A stretch of 64,000 nucleotides of DNA from Phoebastria nigripes (lineage: Eukaryota > Chordata > Aves > Procellariiformes > Diomedeidae): the NCBI GenBank assembly GCA_035582835.1, contig JAYKAV010002662.1, positions 2,703,342-2,767,341 on the forward strand, given 5' to 3'. Below the pieces are notes generated by a model. That model searched no databases. It worked only from the letters and a program-made list of their open reading frames with translations, and had not been told where the DNA came from. The position numbers and the translations under genes were made by a program. Shown one piece after another: positions 1 to 13,900 of this stretch; the stretch's first letter is position 1; each line of letters begins with the position of its first letter.

Positions 1-1547
1 GCTCCCCAAATGGTGAGTAAATCAAACTCTACCAGCCTGGCAAAGCTCAGAGGGCATTACAAAATTATATTCTGAGCTTCTGCAACATACAGAAAGCAAC
101 ATCCCAAACAGGTAACTCCATAATGCTGAGCTTTTTTGTAAGCACAAACTAGAAGAGTACCACAAACTTTCCCCCTCTATCTTCGTTCAAGTTCACCTAG
201 TACAGAAGAAAAACATTAACAGCCTAGAAGAAAAGTGAGAAGGTAGCTCACATTCTGCACATATTTCAACAAGGGAGAGAGTGCAAACTGCTGTTAAAGG
301 AACCGACAAAAAAACCTACAAAGACCAAGTCATCTCAAAGAGCCGTATTCAAATAACAAGGCCATCCCCATTTAGGACTGGCTTACTTCAATTTTAGCCA
401 TACTAATGTAGGGCCATTGTTTATGCATTGCATAACTGGTGCCCTGCGCTAGCTTAAAATTGGCTCTGACCCACTGCAGCTTAATTGGCTTTCTGCTTGC
501 AGCATGCCCTCTTAGAAAAACACTTGGATCAACCTCATATGGGTAACCTGGATATGTCTTTCCAAGCTCCCGAACTTCAGCACAGCCATAATGAAGTTAG
601 TTATGCTCGTATGCCTATTAAACATACTCAGGCCTACGCACAACTTGGACAGTGTTTCTATTCGCAGTGTAGTAATACCCGATTGTGCCGACAAATCAAG
701 ATTACAAGAAGCAACCTGAGCATCCAGGTTCACAATCCTACTAATCTTGACTCACACGAGGACACTGGAAAAGCTGGATTCAGGTGCAAATCCCAGCTCC
801 CAGCCTGCCTGATGCCGCAGGCAGAGCGGTCTCCATGCAGTCTGCATGTAGAGAAGGGCCATAACACACCTTTCCAGGATTAAATGCATCCCTAGCAGGA
901 TGGGGAAGCAGGACATATTAGGACACACAGCCTACAGCTTCAGCCGAGATGGGACAAAAAGAAAGGGACGAAGGATGCACTTATGCAGGAGAAGGGAAGG
1001 AGGCATGCGAACAGCTGGGCACACGCAGTGCCCGTGGCCCACAGAAGGCTTAAAACACATGAAGCGCTGGGAATTACTCTGCATCAGCTGTGGTAGGCTG
1101 CTGGCGTGCGTGAACCCTCGGCACCGAGCACAGCACAGCATCCTGCAGCGCCCAGCCCGGCCCTGCTGTAAACGAGGAAACCCTGCAAAACAAAACCGTC
1201 GCTGGGAGGAGGAAAAGAGGCGATGAAAGCTGCTACAGAGGAGGAAGGCCTGTTCCCCTTCTGTGCTGCGCGGCAGCACAGCGGCACGTCAGTGGCCCAC
1301 GATGGCGGGCGGGCCAGCCCGGGCCTCGCCCCCTTGCAGCTCCCCGAGGCCCGGCCGGGTGTGGCTGCCCGCACCCCCCCGCGCTTCAGAGCCCCGGGGC
1401 TGGCTGCTGCGGCGGCGCCAGACGAGCCCCGCGCGGGGCAGGCCCCGGGGCGGCCCCGCCGGGCCCTCGGCCCCGCTGCCCGGAGCGCAGCCGCCGCCGC
1501 CGGCCGAGGGAGGGGAGAGGAGGGGCGCGGGGAGGCGGCCGCGGTAC
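1..1547 (-). other. XYLB: XYLB intron 1 (partial)
   Basis: This is sequence downstream of the XYLB exon 1 donor, on the minus strand. I looked for the expected second exon (residues following STQQ in xylulokinases, beginning roughly KVVAVD) and found none, so the intron continues past the left edge. The 1.2-1.55 kb part is CpG-island sequence; the remainder is ordinary AT-rich DNA in which I recognise no repeat or exon. Confidence 0.7.
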
Positions 1548-1592
1548 CTGCTGCGTGCTGAAATCCCAGCCCAAGTAGCAGGGAGCGGCCAT
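1548..1592 (-). CDS. XYLB: xylulokinase, first coding exon (partial gene)
   Basis: Xylulokinase phosphorylates D-xylulose to xylulose 5-phosphate in the glucuronate-xylulose pathway, in the cytosol. This exon encodes 15 residues, MAAPCYLGWDFSTQQ. The segment LGWDFSTQQ is the conserved N-terminal phosphate-1 loop of FGGY-family sugar kinases and matches vertebrate XYLB closely; Asp10 is the family's metal/phosphate-binding aspartate. The ATG has a strong context (GCGCCATGG). The exon ends in phase 0 at CAG followed by GTACCG (donor at 1547-1546). All further exons would lie to the left on this strand and are outside the window. The open frame continues into the intron with low-complexity residues that are not protein. 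Confidence 0.88.
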
Positions 1593-1910
1593 GGCGCGGC
1601 GGGGCCCGGCCGGCCCTCACCCTTGCCCCGCGGCCGGGGCCCGGGCCGGGGAGGGGGTGGCTTGGCAGGCCCGGCCTCCCCGGGAAGAAGCCGCCAGCCC
1701 GGCCCTGCGGAGCGGGAGTACTGGAGTTATCGAGTGCTCAGCGCACACGGAGCCGCCCGAGCGGGACTGACCCCTCGTCCCTCCCTCACACGGAGGGGCT
1801 TGTGCGAGAGCTGTAGAGCAGGGAAGGGCTCTGGGGAGGAGATGTGATGGTGGCTTGCTGAATGCCAGGACTGTACACGGCAGCTGCTGAACACCAGCGA
1901 TGATGTGCTA

Positions 1911-1947
1911 ATGCATGGGATCCCCGCCGGTGCCGGTGCCCACGCCG
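1911..1947 (+). CDS. C9orf152-like gene, exon 1 coding part (candidate)
   Basis: Encodes MHGIPAGAGAHA plus one base of the next codon, ending at a good donor (G|GTGAGA, 1948). It lies in the CpG island and its phase matches exon 2 exactly. The peptide is not conserved in any family I know, so this exon is supported by splice phase and position only. Confidence 0.5.
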
Positions 1948-4900
1948 GTGAGAAAGCACCAGAGCAGCGGCGCAGTGACCGCCCGATAGACGGAAGCAAA
2001 ACAAAAAAGGGGCAACTTCAAACCACAGTCCAAAGGAATTCACAAAATTTTAATACGCCATTAATATGTACCAGTCCTGTTGTGATATCGCACCCTAGTT
2101 TGCACAAACACACTTCCACAGTATTCCATAAAAAAATGCAGAATTGTTACTTTGGCTGAAGTTTTGTTTTGTGGTTTGCTTTTTTTTTTTAGTTGGGAGG
2201 GTTTGGGGAGGTTTTCGGGTTTTGCATTACCTGCCATAGCATGTGACAAGCAAAGTGGAATTGCTTAATCAAAAGAGGGCTCATCTAAAATATGCTTTCA
2301 TTCTGCAATCAAGGTGGTATCTCAGCAGAGCCTTAATGAAGTCAAATAGGTTTTGCATGCCCAGGATCTTAAACTATTTCAACAGTACAAATACTTAATT
2401 TGAAATGCCCTTTAAACTATAAAATATTACCAAATTTTGTCATATACTGAACATTTTAAATACATTTTAAATATTCACAGTGATTTCTCAAAGCCCTAAC
2501 TCCCATAGATTTTAAGACTTCTAGTTATTATTGCAAAGAAAAACCTGTAAAACATTAATCCTGAAGACCTACAATGCAAACAAACATTCTAATAGACTGA
2601 CTTTTAAACCAATCTTACTCTTATCATATCACCTTTGAATATTCTGTATTGAGAGTACCTGTATTAGAAATGTGATCATAAAATCTTTAAATAAGACAGT
2701 TTAATTTAAAGTTGTCTGAAAAATATTTACACTGTGGGAATCCCTTCAAATGCATAGTATTGTTGGCCTGCATTTTAGAGTCTAATCCTGCAAATTTATC
2801 TGAATAGTTTGCAATCAGGAAACATCCCAATGAAGTAAGTGGAAGTACCAGTCCATTTAAAAATAAAGGTATGTAGAATTGTCACCCAGTTTGTAGTTTG
2901 TCNTCTTTAAATCAGATGGCCACCAGGTAGTGGTGGAATTTCCCTGCCCCTAAGGAGTTCATGCTGGATGGCCCTGTCCTGAACAAAGGTCTCACTTAAC
3001 CAAGAAGAGGCTGTGAAAGGAAATAAAGTTTTTAAAATGTTACCAAGAACCATTTCCTTAGTGTAACTCTTACCAGACAACAAAGGATCAAGTAAAACGT
3101 AGAGGCTGCTTTTCCATTAATGCAGAATATGGCTGGTGAGCCAGGGAGGAGAGGCTTGCTCTGCCCTTTCACTTGCTGCATATTCCCTATAAACAAGTAA
3201 CAGATACGGAGGCTGAGGCTTGAAATGCTGCAATTTTCAAAATATAACTACTCGCAAAAATGAAGAGAAACTGAAGTCAGTTCTGAAGAAAGCCATAAGA
3301 ATGATAAATGACTTCAGAAAAAGAGACATTAGTGCATCTTTTTAAAGGAGGTATTGGTTAGTAGAAAGGAAACAACAGTTTATAAATAAATAAAGCAATC
3401 TTATGAGGATGTAAGAATCAATTATATTCTCCAGCAATCAGATCGGAAGAATAGTCCTGAATAACAAGAAATACTTTGCTTTAAATAGCACAGAAAAGTT
3501 GGGGCTGGAATAGCCACCCTCCTGTTATCAGATCTCCTTAAATTAGGAACAAGGGTGCAAGACAATAGGGTAGGAGAATCCACTCAAGGACAGAATGGGA
3601 ATGTTAATGTTGCTACTTTCACTCTTTGTGTTTTTCTAGAGAAAACAGGAAAGTTTGGAGAATCATTGCCTTACCCAGTCACTCTGTTGCCCATGCTTCC
3701 ATCAAGGCAGTGTTCTCTCAAATTTTGTTATTTGTGTATGGAAAATGTGCATTTCTGCTGTTCCTTCTGCATTAAAGTTTATGCTGGCAGATACTACCAT
3801 AACTTCCAAAATTGTTTCTTGAAAGCAAGCAAGGTTTAGCTGTGCAGTTATTAGTGAAGTTGCAGTCATGTATTAGTGATGCTTTAGCACTGACAAATCC
3901 AGAATTTCCAGAGGGGATGGACAAAATGCCGTTTATAATTGAAATGTCACCACTGCAGATTAACAGCTTGAGGCAGAGCACAGATTAATCACTCAAGACA
4001 CATAGAGCAGGGTAAAAGGAAAAGCAAGTTTATTCCCCTTTTCCTATTAACTAGTTTCTGACCTGATGGAGAAGCCATACTTCCATGCTCTCCTAGGCTG
4101 TTTTGATAAGTTATAACTAGTATGTCAATTAATGCTTTCTTTTCTTCCCCCACTGTCAAGTTAACTTCAACTGCACATTCATTTCAATTCATTGCAAAAC
4201 ATAAATTATTTTAACTGTATTCCATATTCCTACATACTGAGATTTTTCACTTTTTATTCTCGAGTATCAGAATCTGCCTCTGATCTCAGCTGCACCCTGA
4301 TACAAACTTAGATTTCACTGCATTCTTCAGTTTCACACAGGTGAACTCCTTCAAAACCAGTGACAGCCTAACTACCATGCTTCATTATCATCACATCATC
4401 TTAGATGTGCCAACAAGCTAGAGAACAGACAGACCAGACCTTTGACATAAATTAGGATTACTACATTGACAGTAGTCCAGCTATCCTGATTTATACTAGC
4501 TACATAATTTAATGGGATGTGAAAATACTGACACCTTCACAGGAAGTAACAGAAGTCCATGGGCAACTGCAAAGCTACCAATCCTTTTGCTTCCAGCAGT
4601 AGATTTTGGGCATCTAACTGGTTATTTTAAGTAGCAGGGCAGCCAAATATTTCTAAGCCCCAAACAGGTATTTCACATTCGTACATGAGCATAGGTTGGC
4701 ATAGAAGAAACAATGGGACAGGTAAGAGTCATTGCACATACAGACATCAGTTATGCACATGCAGTACAACCGCAGCAGCCCGTACTAGTCCTAGCACTGT
4801 TAGGCCTGCTGGCACAATTATCCTTTTCCCAATAAGAAATCTTGTGGGTCTTTAATTAGCCTCAGAAACATTAAACTAAGCTGGGTCAGATAAATGCCAA

Positions 4901-7900
4901 CCTATTTGCCAAGTAACCTGACAGTCACATGCAATGCTGCTAATTAGGTGGGAGATGTTTACAATGTTAAGCCCCAAGTAACACAACAATAACACATTAA
5001 CACATCATCTTAAAAAAAAAAATCTCAGCTTGAGCACTAGACGTACCTACTGGAAAGATATCTGAACAATGACAATGTTATAAAGGTCATTCCCTTTCTA
5101 CTTAGCATTGCAGGTACTCTGTTATCACAAAATCTCCAGCAATGTTTAACCAAGTACTGATAATAAAAAATACCACAGAACCATAAATTAAAAGATGAAG
5201 TTGCTGTTCTTTTTATTGAGATGGCATTATAACACCAAAAATATTTTCCTTTCCCTAAATATGCACTTATCTGTTGAAGTTACTTCTGCACATGATTTTG
5301 TGGCAACCATTGTGTTTGTCCATACCTCCAAATGCTGTGGAGAGTCTTGTTACTCACTCTGTAAGAATAAGTACTTGATGTTTAAAAGCAATGGATCAAG
5401 GTGGCTGTTATCCACTGTAATTTTACTGACTGTACTGTGAACGGATGAAAGTATGTATAAAGATCCAGCAAAAGCCCTATGCATCAGTTCCACAAGAGGA
5501 AGCCCAGACCACAGTTGTTACACGGAGACTGAAGACATAGCTTATTTAGGTATAGTAGTTATTCCACATACTTATTGGTTGATTTAATTCTTGACGTGCA
5601 TATTCAGAATCCCAGGTGTGGTACTGCATTAACCAATTAAGGCCCTTTACAGAGACCTCATGAAGAATTGGTGCACGATTCCATATAAAAGCATATACGT
5701 GCACGTGAACAATGGGTACATGAAAAAAATTTAAACGATGGCTCAACTACACAATCTCAATTATACTGTCACTTTCATAGGTATTGGTCAATTTGTAGCT
5801 TTTATTTAATCATGTACATANAATTCTCCAATTTCACTTCTATCGAATTCAACAGAATATGTGTTGACTTCAGTGGGTATTGAATCAGGCACTGTGGAGT
5901 TGTATCTGGTTTTACATACTCTAGTTTTACAGCTGTAATTTCATTGACTCAATTAGGCTACTAGTGATTATGAAGTGCAGTACAAATTCCTCATGAGATC
6001 TCTGCATGGAAGTGAAGTGAAGGATGTTTCTGAATAGCAAATTATTTTTAGGATACTTTCCTCCCCTGCACACATTTCAAGTCCATATTCATTCTCACAA
6101 TAGTAATAGTACTTAACCATCCTCTTTGGAGGACTATCTTAACTAGAGTCATTTGCAAGGCTTATTAAAGTTAACTTACACACCCAGCAGATTTCCTTGA
6201 AGATGAATACTGAAGTGGTTTGTGACCTAATGCTCAAAAGCAAGTATCTCAGAAGCAAGATGTTGTCATCCAGATAAAACTTTTCATTAACAACAGATTA
6301 ACCAGTTCTTTCACGCCATACTTGATTCTTATCAAACTCCACTTACAGATAAGTACATTTTATTGATTAAAAACAATCAAAGATAAACTCATTCCTACTC
6401 AAACAATGCCTGAAGTGGAAACTAATAAGGGCCAAGCCTTGCACTTTTCAGCACCATCCTGCCAGGATCAAAAATCATTTTGCAATCAAGAATGAATCAT
6501 GTAGTCTACAGGTGGAAAAATCAAGGCAGAAAATTTACATAGCTTATCCAATTTGTTTTAGACCATGCCAGAAATTCTCCCAGAGTTCCTATACGCGTAT
6601 TATGTCTATTGGGAGAACGAATAAACACAGGCTGCCGTCACCTCCCCGAGCTGTAGCCACCATAACTCTATGCATAACTCCGAAACAGTCGGAGAAGTAG
6701 CTGGTATAGAAAAGATACTTAGGCAGCAGTACCAGAAATGTGAACTCTGCTTATCAGTAACTGGAATTTAAGGCATCTGTAGGATCAAGGAAGCTTCAAT
6801 GAATTTCCAAAATCCTCTGTAGAGGACTAATGAAGGCCATTCAGTTCCCTCTCACCCTCTTCTCATGGACACTTTTATGAAGTCAAAACGGAGTAAACCT
6901 AACCATCTTGTTTGTCACGCTAATTTAAGAAACCCGAGAACTAAGAAGGAAGCAAGGGAAATGGTAAGGAAAGATGTCAGGGTTCATTTGTTTAAAATCT
7001 CTAACTGGTAAATAACTTCAGTTTCTTCTTAGACTTGCCTTTGCACACTGTCACTTCTAAAAGGGAATCTCAGAAGTTCTCAGTGGGCAAGGACAGCAGA
7101 ACTACAAAATGAACAACAACTCCTGGCCTTGAGTTTTGGATGCTGATTGGTTACACAGAGGGAGTAATAATGCAGACAACCAACAGAGTGGCCCTCTAAC
7201 AGAGCAAATTTCAGCATTTTAGTTTGTTTTCCACAGCAAGTAACACTCCAAAGGAAGGTTACTTAATCCTCTGTACCAACAGAGTCAAGACAGAACAGAG
7301 GTTTTAAAATGCTGCTTATGCCAGGCAAAAAAACACATACAGAACATCTGCTGCATTTAACTCCTCACAACCAGCACAATTCGACTTAGATGAATCCAGT
7401 GATTTCAGTATGACTGCATTTACCATTCCCAAAATAAAAAACAGAACGTGGTTCTGCAAAGGGAACTGGATAGCACCAAGTTCTCAACACATGCAAAGCC
7501 AGATACGTATTAAAGGTGAAGCACAGGATGATTGTTATGAAACCCTCAGAGCTAACCTGGTGTCCTTGATTTAAGCCTTTACAGCCACCCAGGCAGAGCA
7601 CAGGATCAGAGATGCCAGAGCTCACTACTGGACTGGAGCAATTTGGAGCTTCCTACAGCTTCTACCTCATTCTGGGCACACCAGTGTTTTACAAAACCCC
7701 TCCCAATCACTAGGGCTGGATCAGTGGTATTGGACTCAGTCACTTGGGAACCTCAGGAATCTAAGGAATAGAAATTTGGCAGGCCATTTTACAGCCTGTA
7801 CTAACCAGGCAACCTTCTCAGACCTAACAAAATAACATTCCTGATTTATTTTTGATATACAGACATTGATATATACCTACATACACACACACTACCTAAT

Positions 7901-10900
7901 TGTATTTACATAAAGATCCCAAGGGATAAAAGGGGAAAATAGAATACTATCAAGGAAATGTGAAGGTGGACTACATACGACCCAAGCTCACCAAACCTTC
8001 AGAGGGACTTGAAGGACAGCTGGGACACCCTCCCTTTGACACGCTTGGACCCTTTATGTCTGAAAGCACAGGAAAGGTCAGATCAGGAGAAACATCTCGA
8101 GATCATAATGAAAACTTGCATCGTAGGCTCCTTCATCCCATTAGTGTGGACATGCAGAGAGCACCAAAAAATAATCTTGCATCATCAGAAAGTCCTGTGC
8201 TCTAACTACTTACACCAATCTCTACCTGTGGCATGCTTTAAGGTTGTGCTTTCAAATAACAGAAATATACGTGGCTCTTACCAAAAATCTCATTAAATAG
8301 TAACCAATTACTATTGATTCTACTAATACTGTCTGGATCCCAAATAATAGCAGGCACCCTGTTTCTACCTTTCTTTTTGTTATTACATTTTCTAACAATA
8401 AAATAGTCACTTTCTAACACTTCAAGACTGCATTTAAATTAAAACAAAACAAAACAAAACAAAAACACTACAGAAAGCTAGAGAAAGGGGATTATCACAG
8501 TAACTTTGATTTGCCTTCTCAGTGCCAGTTAAAATCTATGGATATTTGTATTCTATCTTTATAACCTGCATGAACAGTGTTGGACATGTCTATAATACTG
8601 CACATGAACAACATGAATAATCATATATACCTCTGGTCCCAGGTGTGCAGTAAAATCCAGTGTTACAGGAAGTGCATTTAGACAGTTAACCATTATAAAC
8701 ATTTTTAATTATCTTTAATCAACAATTATTCTTATAAGGTCCTCCAAACAATTTTTTAATAAAAAAGTAATTTACTACTCTCAAATTAATTAGTATGAGA
8801 TAAAATTAGTTGCATCTTTTTTAATGAGATTTTACAACCAAGGTCAAGGGCAGTAAACATCTACTTCAAGTTCTAAAAGCCATTGCTTTTGGATTATGAA
8901 GTATTCTCAAATTTTTTTGCCTCAAGGAAATAAAGAATCGCTTCCATTGTGTGATGGAAGAACAGACTTAAGGGAAATATGGCACTTCAGACTTCAGTGG
9001 GTAATCAAACAAAAATCACTCATAGATGACGTTTTTGACAGAAGTTTGTTCAATTAAAGAAAGACAAGTTTTTACACAAACCTAATCATGGCAATAAATT
9101 TTCAGAACCTATAGTACTGTTAAGAAATATGTGTACCAGTGCTAGGAAATGGCTTGACTGCTTATATTCCTCAGCAACCTACATGCCAAATGGGGGCCTC
9201 TCACATTTTAGGACTAAGGCAAAGATAGTCATACCACTCCAATAGTGCCACCTGCTGCGTATTTTAAAAGTATACAGTGGTCTGCAGATCCAAGTAACTC
9301 AATTTAAAGACTAAACGATGGACTGATATAAACAGAAGTCATAATTTTGTGTGTATGTATGACAATATGAAAATTTAATTNTTTTTTTTTATTAGTAATA
9401 CCTAAACAGGCTAGGGGTACAAAGGAAGTTGTTCCACTATGGTATGAGAACAGAACCCATAGGTAATCCATTTACAAGTTTATGTCAGTGACATAACAAG
9501 GATTAGTTACATCAGCTCACTACACATCAAAACCAAATTAACCCTATGTACTTTGTGATATCATGTACATTAGACCTGCAACTCATTTTATGAATCAGAT
9601 CCTGGTTGCAAATTATTCACAAAACACACACAGGTGGGGGGGGGGTGTATGCATTACACACGCACGTGCGCCTTGATAGCAAAGCATATACACACAAACA
9701 CATATATACACACCTCTGGAGACTGAATCAAGATGCCCCGTTCACAAGCTTTCCCTGAAAAGGAAACAAACTGCAATGTATATGGGATTGGCTCAGCAAA
9801 ACAAAAGCTAACCCTGTTCCTGGTTCCAGCGATCTGCTGTACCACCTGGACTAGTTCACTTCATTTCACTGGGCATCTGGTTTCTTTTCCTGGTTTCTGG
9901 TTTTGCTGCTTACCCATGCAACTGTTTGGGAAGACACTGCCTTGTATAATCCATTTGTGTAACTAAGTGTGATGGCTCTTCCATGATCCTGAAGGAATGG
10001 TATAGTACAAATAATTAATACCAATAATAAATTCTGATCAGATACAAACTCATGATACTTTAAATGCTCTCCTAATGAGAAGTTAAGTGTGTACATCTTT
10101 TAAGACAGAGCCTACATTTCATGTTCAAGGATGCTGTCCTGGTAATTCTCTCTGGAACACGTAGTCACATTGCACAAGTCACTTTCACAGGAGGTCAATG
10201 AGTCAAATACTGTGACTGGAATTTTAAAAAGGTTGGGTAACTTTTATGGCCATTAATAATGTTTGTATTGAATGCCAGCTCAAACTGTAATGAGGTTAGT
10301 TAAATCTCCTGCCCCAATGTATAAACCAACTGCCTGAAGGTCCAAAGGAGGACTCCATGTGCCAACAACTTAGAACACTGAACAAACAAGGCCATTGAGG
10401 TACTCCTTTCTACAGAGCACTAGGTGTTTGTCACTACTGAAGGCTGAATATCAAAGTAGATCTACCAAAGCCACAATACATCAGAACAACTCTAATATGA
10501 CACGTGCTTTTTCCAGGGTCAAGAGAGAAGCTAACTTGATGAGTATCTACAGTGTCTGACAAAGTATTTTGTTTACTGTTCTTTCCCTGGCTAAGGCAGA
10601 AAAAGACTGCAGTTGAGGTAGGCAACATTATTTGCAAGACACAAGCATATTGGGAAAGCAAAAGCAATTATTAATAAGTGAATTACAGCAGACTTACACA
10701 TGTAAGCCTGCTGAGCCTTACCAGAACTCTATGCACTGCGTAACTAGAGTCCTGTCACCTGCATACGCACAACTTCCAAAGGGATTCCCAAGATCTGCAG
10801 GATTTGAGCCTGATTCTGTAAATCATTTATGATGCAAATCATCGCAAAATTTCTGCCAGTAACTGGAAAAATAAAGCACACCAGCATTCTTTCCACACAC

Positions 10901-13900
10901 TGCCCTTTCACAATGTTTTTTTATGCAATGTTTTTCACTGCAAGGAACCTAGCAGATGCACAATTGTATTAAAGCTACCGTTTAACTGCATTATTTTTTC
11001 CCATACTACTCTCTTGGGCCCTTGCAACAGTATCAGATGGACCTATTTCAGGGAGAGAAACTTGCAGTTCATAGTCCAGACAGTCTCGTACTTTATTTGA
11101 TATCATCAAAAGCCATGTATTTTTAAAATTTTTGCCTCATTATTAGAGAATACTATAACATGTATGGTAAGTTTTAAACTGTGGCTTACCATGCATTTGA
11201 AGAGTTTGTTCAGCTCTCAGTAAGGAAATGATTACTTCTATAGTTTATTTCATTTTATAGAAAGGCAGAAAAACTGAATGAGTCAGAGTAAGGCATTCCT
11301 ATCTCCAGACTCCCAATTCCAAGTGCCATTGGCACATGCTGTTTTGACTCTGCATTCAGGCCTGAATACTTTTAACACATTCTAAAAAGGGAGCAATAAG
11401 TACAAAACTATTAAGGTATAACAAATCCTCCCATCCAACCCCACTGCCCCAAGAAGCATCAGCAAGAATGAAACTGCATGGAAGTTAAGGAGGGGAGAGT
11501 GGAGGGGAAAAGACACAAAATACATGGAAAGAAACCTGAAGAAAGATTTCCCTGGTGGAACTACTGTCTTGGGGAGGTCACCATGACAGCATCCCTTTAA
11601 GAATTAACATTACTACATAAACCGGTATTACCCAGCCCTTTGTGCACCTGACTGTGTTCAATGAGGTTTTGTATTTCACTGTTTTTTTTGGCAAAGCTTC
11701 ATATGCTCACAACCTTAAGTCAACATTAAATCCAACTATCCAGTTATAATAACGAACTCTGTATGCAGTAGCTCCACACCGCTTGAAAACAAGCTGACTG
11801 AAATTCACTTCAGAGTAGACCACACAACTTCTGAAAGAAGTCACTGTACTTAGATGAAAGGTACTTCTTCATTTAGGAAGATTTCAGATGCTTCATACTT
11901 GATTTGCTTTTTTGCCAACACAATGAAGGAAATGTCCTGCTTCTGCATGACTTTTTCTTCCTTGTTGGAACAGATGGTGAAGGCTTACAAATACATGACT
12001 GGTATTTTTTCAGTGACTCATACCTCAGAGCAACAGGCATCAGATCATGATAAGCAGCCAACCAAGATGGATGTAAGCTTACTTGAGGAGCAGTATGACC
12101 ACATAAAACAGAAGCAAAAACTGCAATCACACATTATTGTATTTAAAACAGGTATGCTTATATTTATAGGAAACAATGCAAATGTAGATGTAAAGACTAT
12201 TGCTTTAAATCTTTCAAACTCCTAGCTTTGTTCTTTTTATGCTCAATGCTTCAAGAGAGGTACAAAGTGAATTCCTTTTCTGTCATTTTGGGTTTTTATA
12301 CATTTCACTGAAAGGTGGTCTTATGTTTATATCAATTAGCTTCATGGCAGTGAAACACTAATGCGAATTTGAAACAGATGAACGTATTTGAGGTAAGGTT
12401 TTACAGGTTTTATGTCAGTAAAGTAAAATTCTAAACATAAATGATAACTCTTACAGGAGCCACATACTTCATGTCTATCATCAGTGTATTTGTGCAATGT
12501 ATTCTGTAACATTTCTGGTCTCTTGAACACTTCCATCAGAACAAGCAATTCTGGCTCTTCTGTCTCTTTTTCCCTTCTTTATCTGTGTAAAGAAATGTGT
12601 CCTACAAGACTACAGGAAGCAATAGCAAATATTAAGTGACTAGCACAAGTTGGGTTTTTGTTAAAAAAAAAAAAAAAAAACCTTATACTAAGAGTCATAG
12701 TGGGTAACTAAGATACATGCTTTGAACAAAAGGTCCTGTTTTGAGAGTGTTTTCACTGGATATTGCTTGGAAAGTACATAAATAGAAAAACCAGTAACAA
12801 TATGTATCACTCATCTACCTGCTACGTCAGACAGATTTTATAAAAGAAATTTCCAAATATTTTAAAGTTTTTAGTGAGAGTACTGCTTACAGTACTACAC
12901 TGATATATTTTAATTTACTTTCCAAGTTAAAGTGATATTGAGAATACTAAGTCAATTAATGAAGTTGTCTTCTGAATTTAATTGCAGTATGAAAAACATG
13001 CTTCATTCACCTCTCATGTTAGTATTTAGCTCAACAAATGCAGAACTTAGGTTATTTCATTCCTTACATTTTCCTCTACATTTTTCAGCAGTTCTAGATT
13101 TTGGCTGTGTCAGACTATATCATCAAAACAACTGAAAAAACACATAATTATGAACTACACAACAGATTCACTTCTTCAGTATTCTTTCATCCAAATGTCT
13201 AGAAATTCTTATGTTAAAAGAATTCANATCTCTGTGAGGAAGAGATAGATATATATGTACTATATACATACACAAGCTTATTTTATCAGATATGAAAAGG
13301 CAACTAACTTGAAGACAAAACACCCCATCTAATCAGCTATAGCAAAAACGTCAGTCGGTTGAAGAAAGGAAGCAGAAGTCTATATTCAGATTTAATTCAA
13401 ATGAAGCTTCAGATATAATGAATGTAATCAGAGCAGATTTTTTGCAAGGACACCATTTGAAGATTAAAGAAAAGACATAAGAAAGTAGGACTGCACAGTT
13501 TCTGGGAAGTTTAAAATTTAGTAGGGCTGGAAGTTCACATACAAATATTTTCATATATGTACACATAACCCAAAACATTCACAAAACCACATAACCTACT
13601 GCACTGAACTTTTATCTTTAAACAACCTGTGTGGAAAGGATTAATGTTCCTGTTAGAAGCAGTTAAAGTTTGGGGTTTTTTTGTTATGCTGCATTCTCAA
13701 CATCCTGAAAGTTGATCTTACACATTCCTATGGTTTTGAAGCTGGGAAAACCTATTACATAGCTCAGCACTTTGAACCTGTTATATGCATCAGTTTCCAA
13801 GAGCATGTCAAGCAGAAATGAACACTGCCATACCAGGATAGCCTACTGCCCTACACTCCTTAAGTTACAAGCTTAAACTATCCAGAAATTCCAGCTAGTA

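Larger units (their letters stand above)
1230..1960. promoter_or_regulatory. CpG island, putative bidirectional promoter of XYLB and the C9orf152-like gene
   Basis: A roughly 0.7 kb block very rich in G+C and CpG, sharply different from its flanks. It contains the XYLB start codon on the minus strand (1592) and the candidate first exon of a plus-strand gene ending at a GTGAGA donor (1948). The two ATGs point away from each other and are about 320 bp apart. No TATA box is obvious, as expected for a CpG-island promoter. That one promoter drives both genes is inference from the spacing. Confidence 0.75.

Noticed and set aside
1084..1620. 178-codon minus-strand frame through the first CpG island
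   Set aside because: Composition is Ala/Arg/Pro/Gly only, as expected of any frame in GC-rich DNA. The real exon here is the 45-bp XYLB exon in another frame.
1223..1847. Plus-strand frames of 112 and 194 codons in the CpG island
   Set aside because: Low-complexity GC-rich frames without homology or splice logic.
11854..12013. Upstream part of the frame containing exon 2 of the C9orf152-like gene
   Set aside because: It precedes the TATTTTTTCAG acceptor and has no family similarity; treated as intron.
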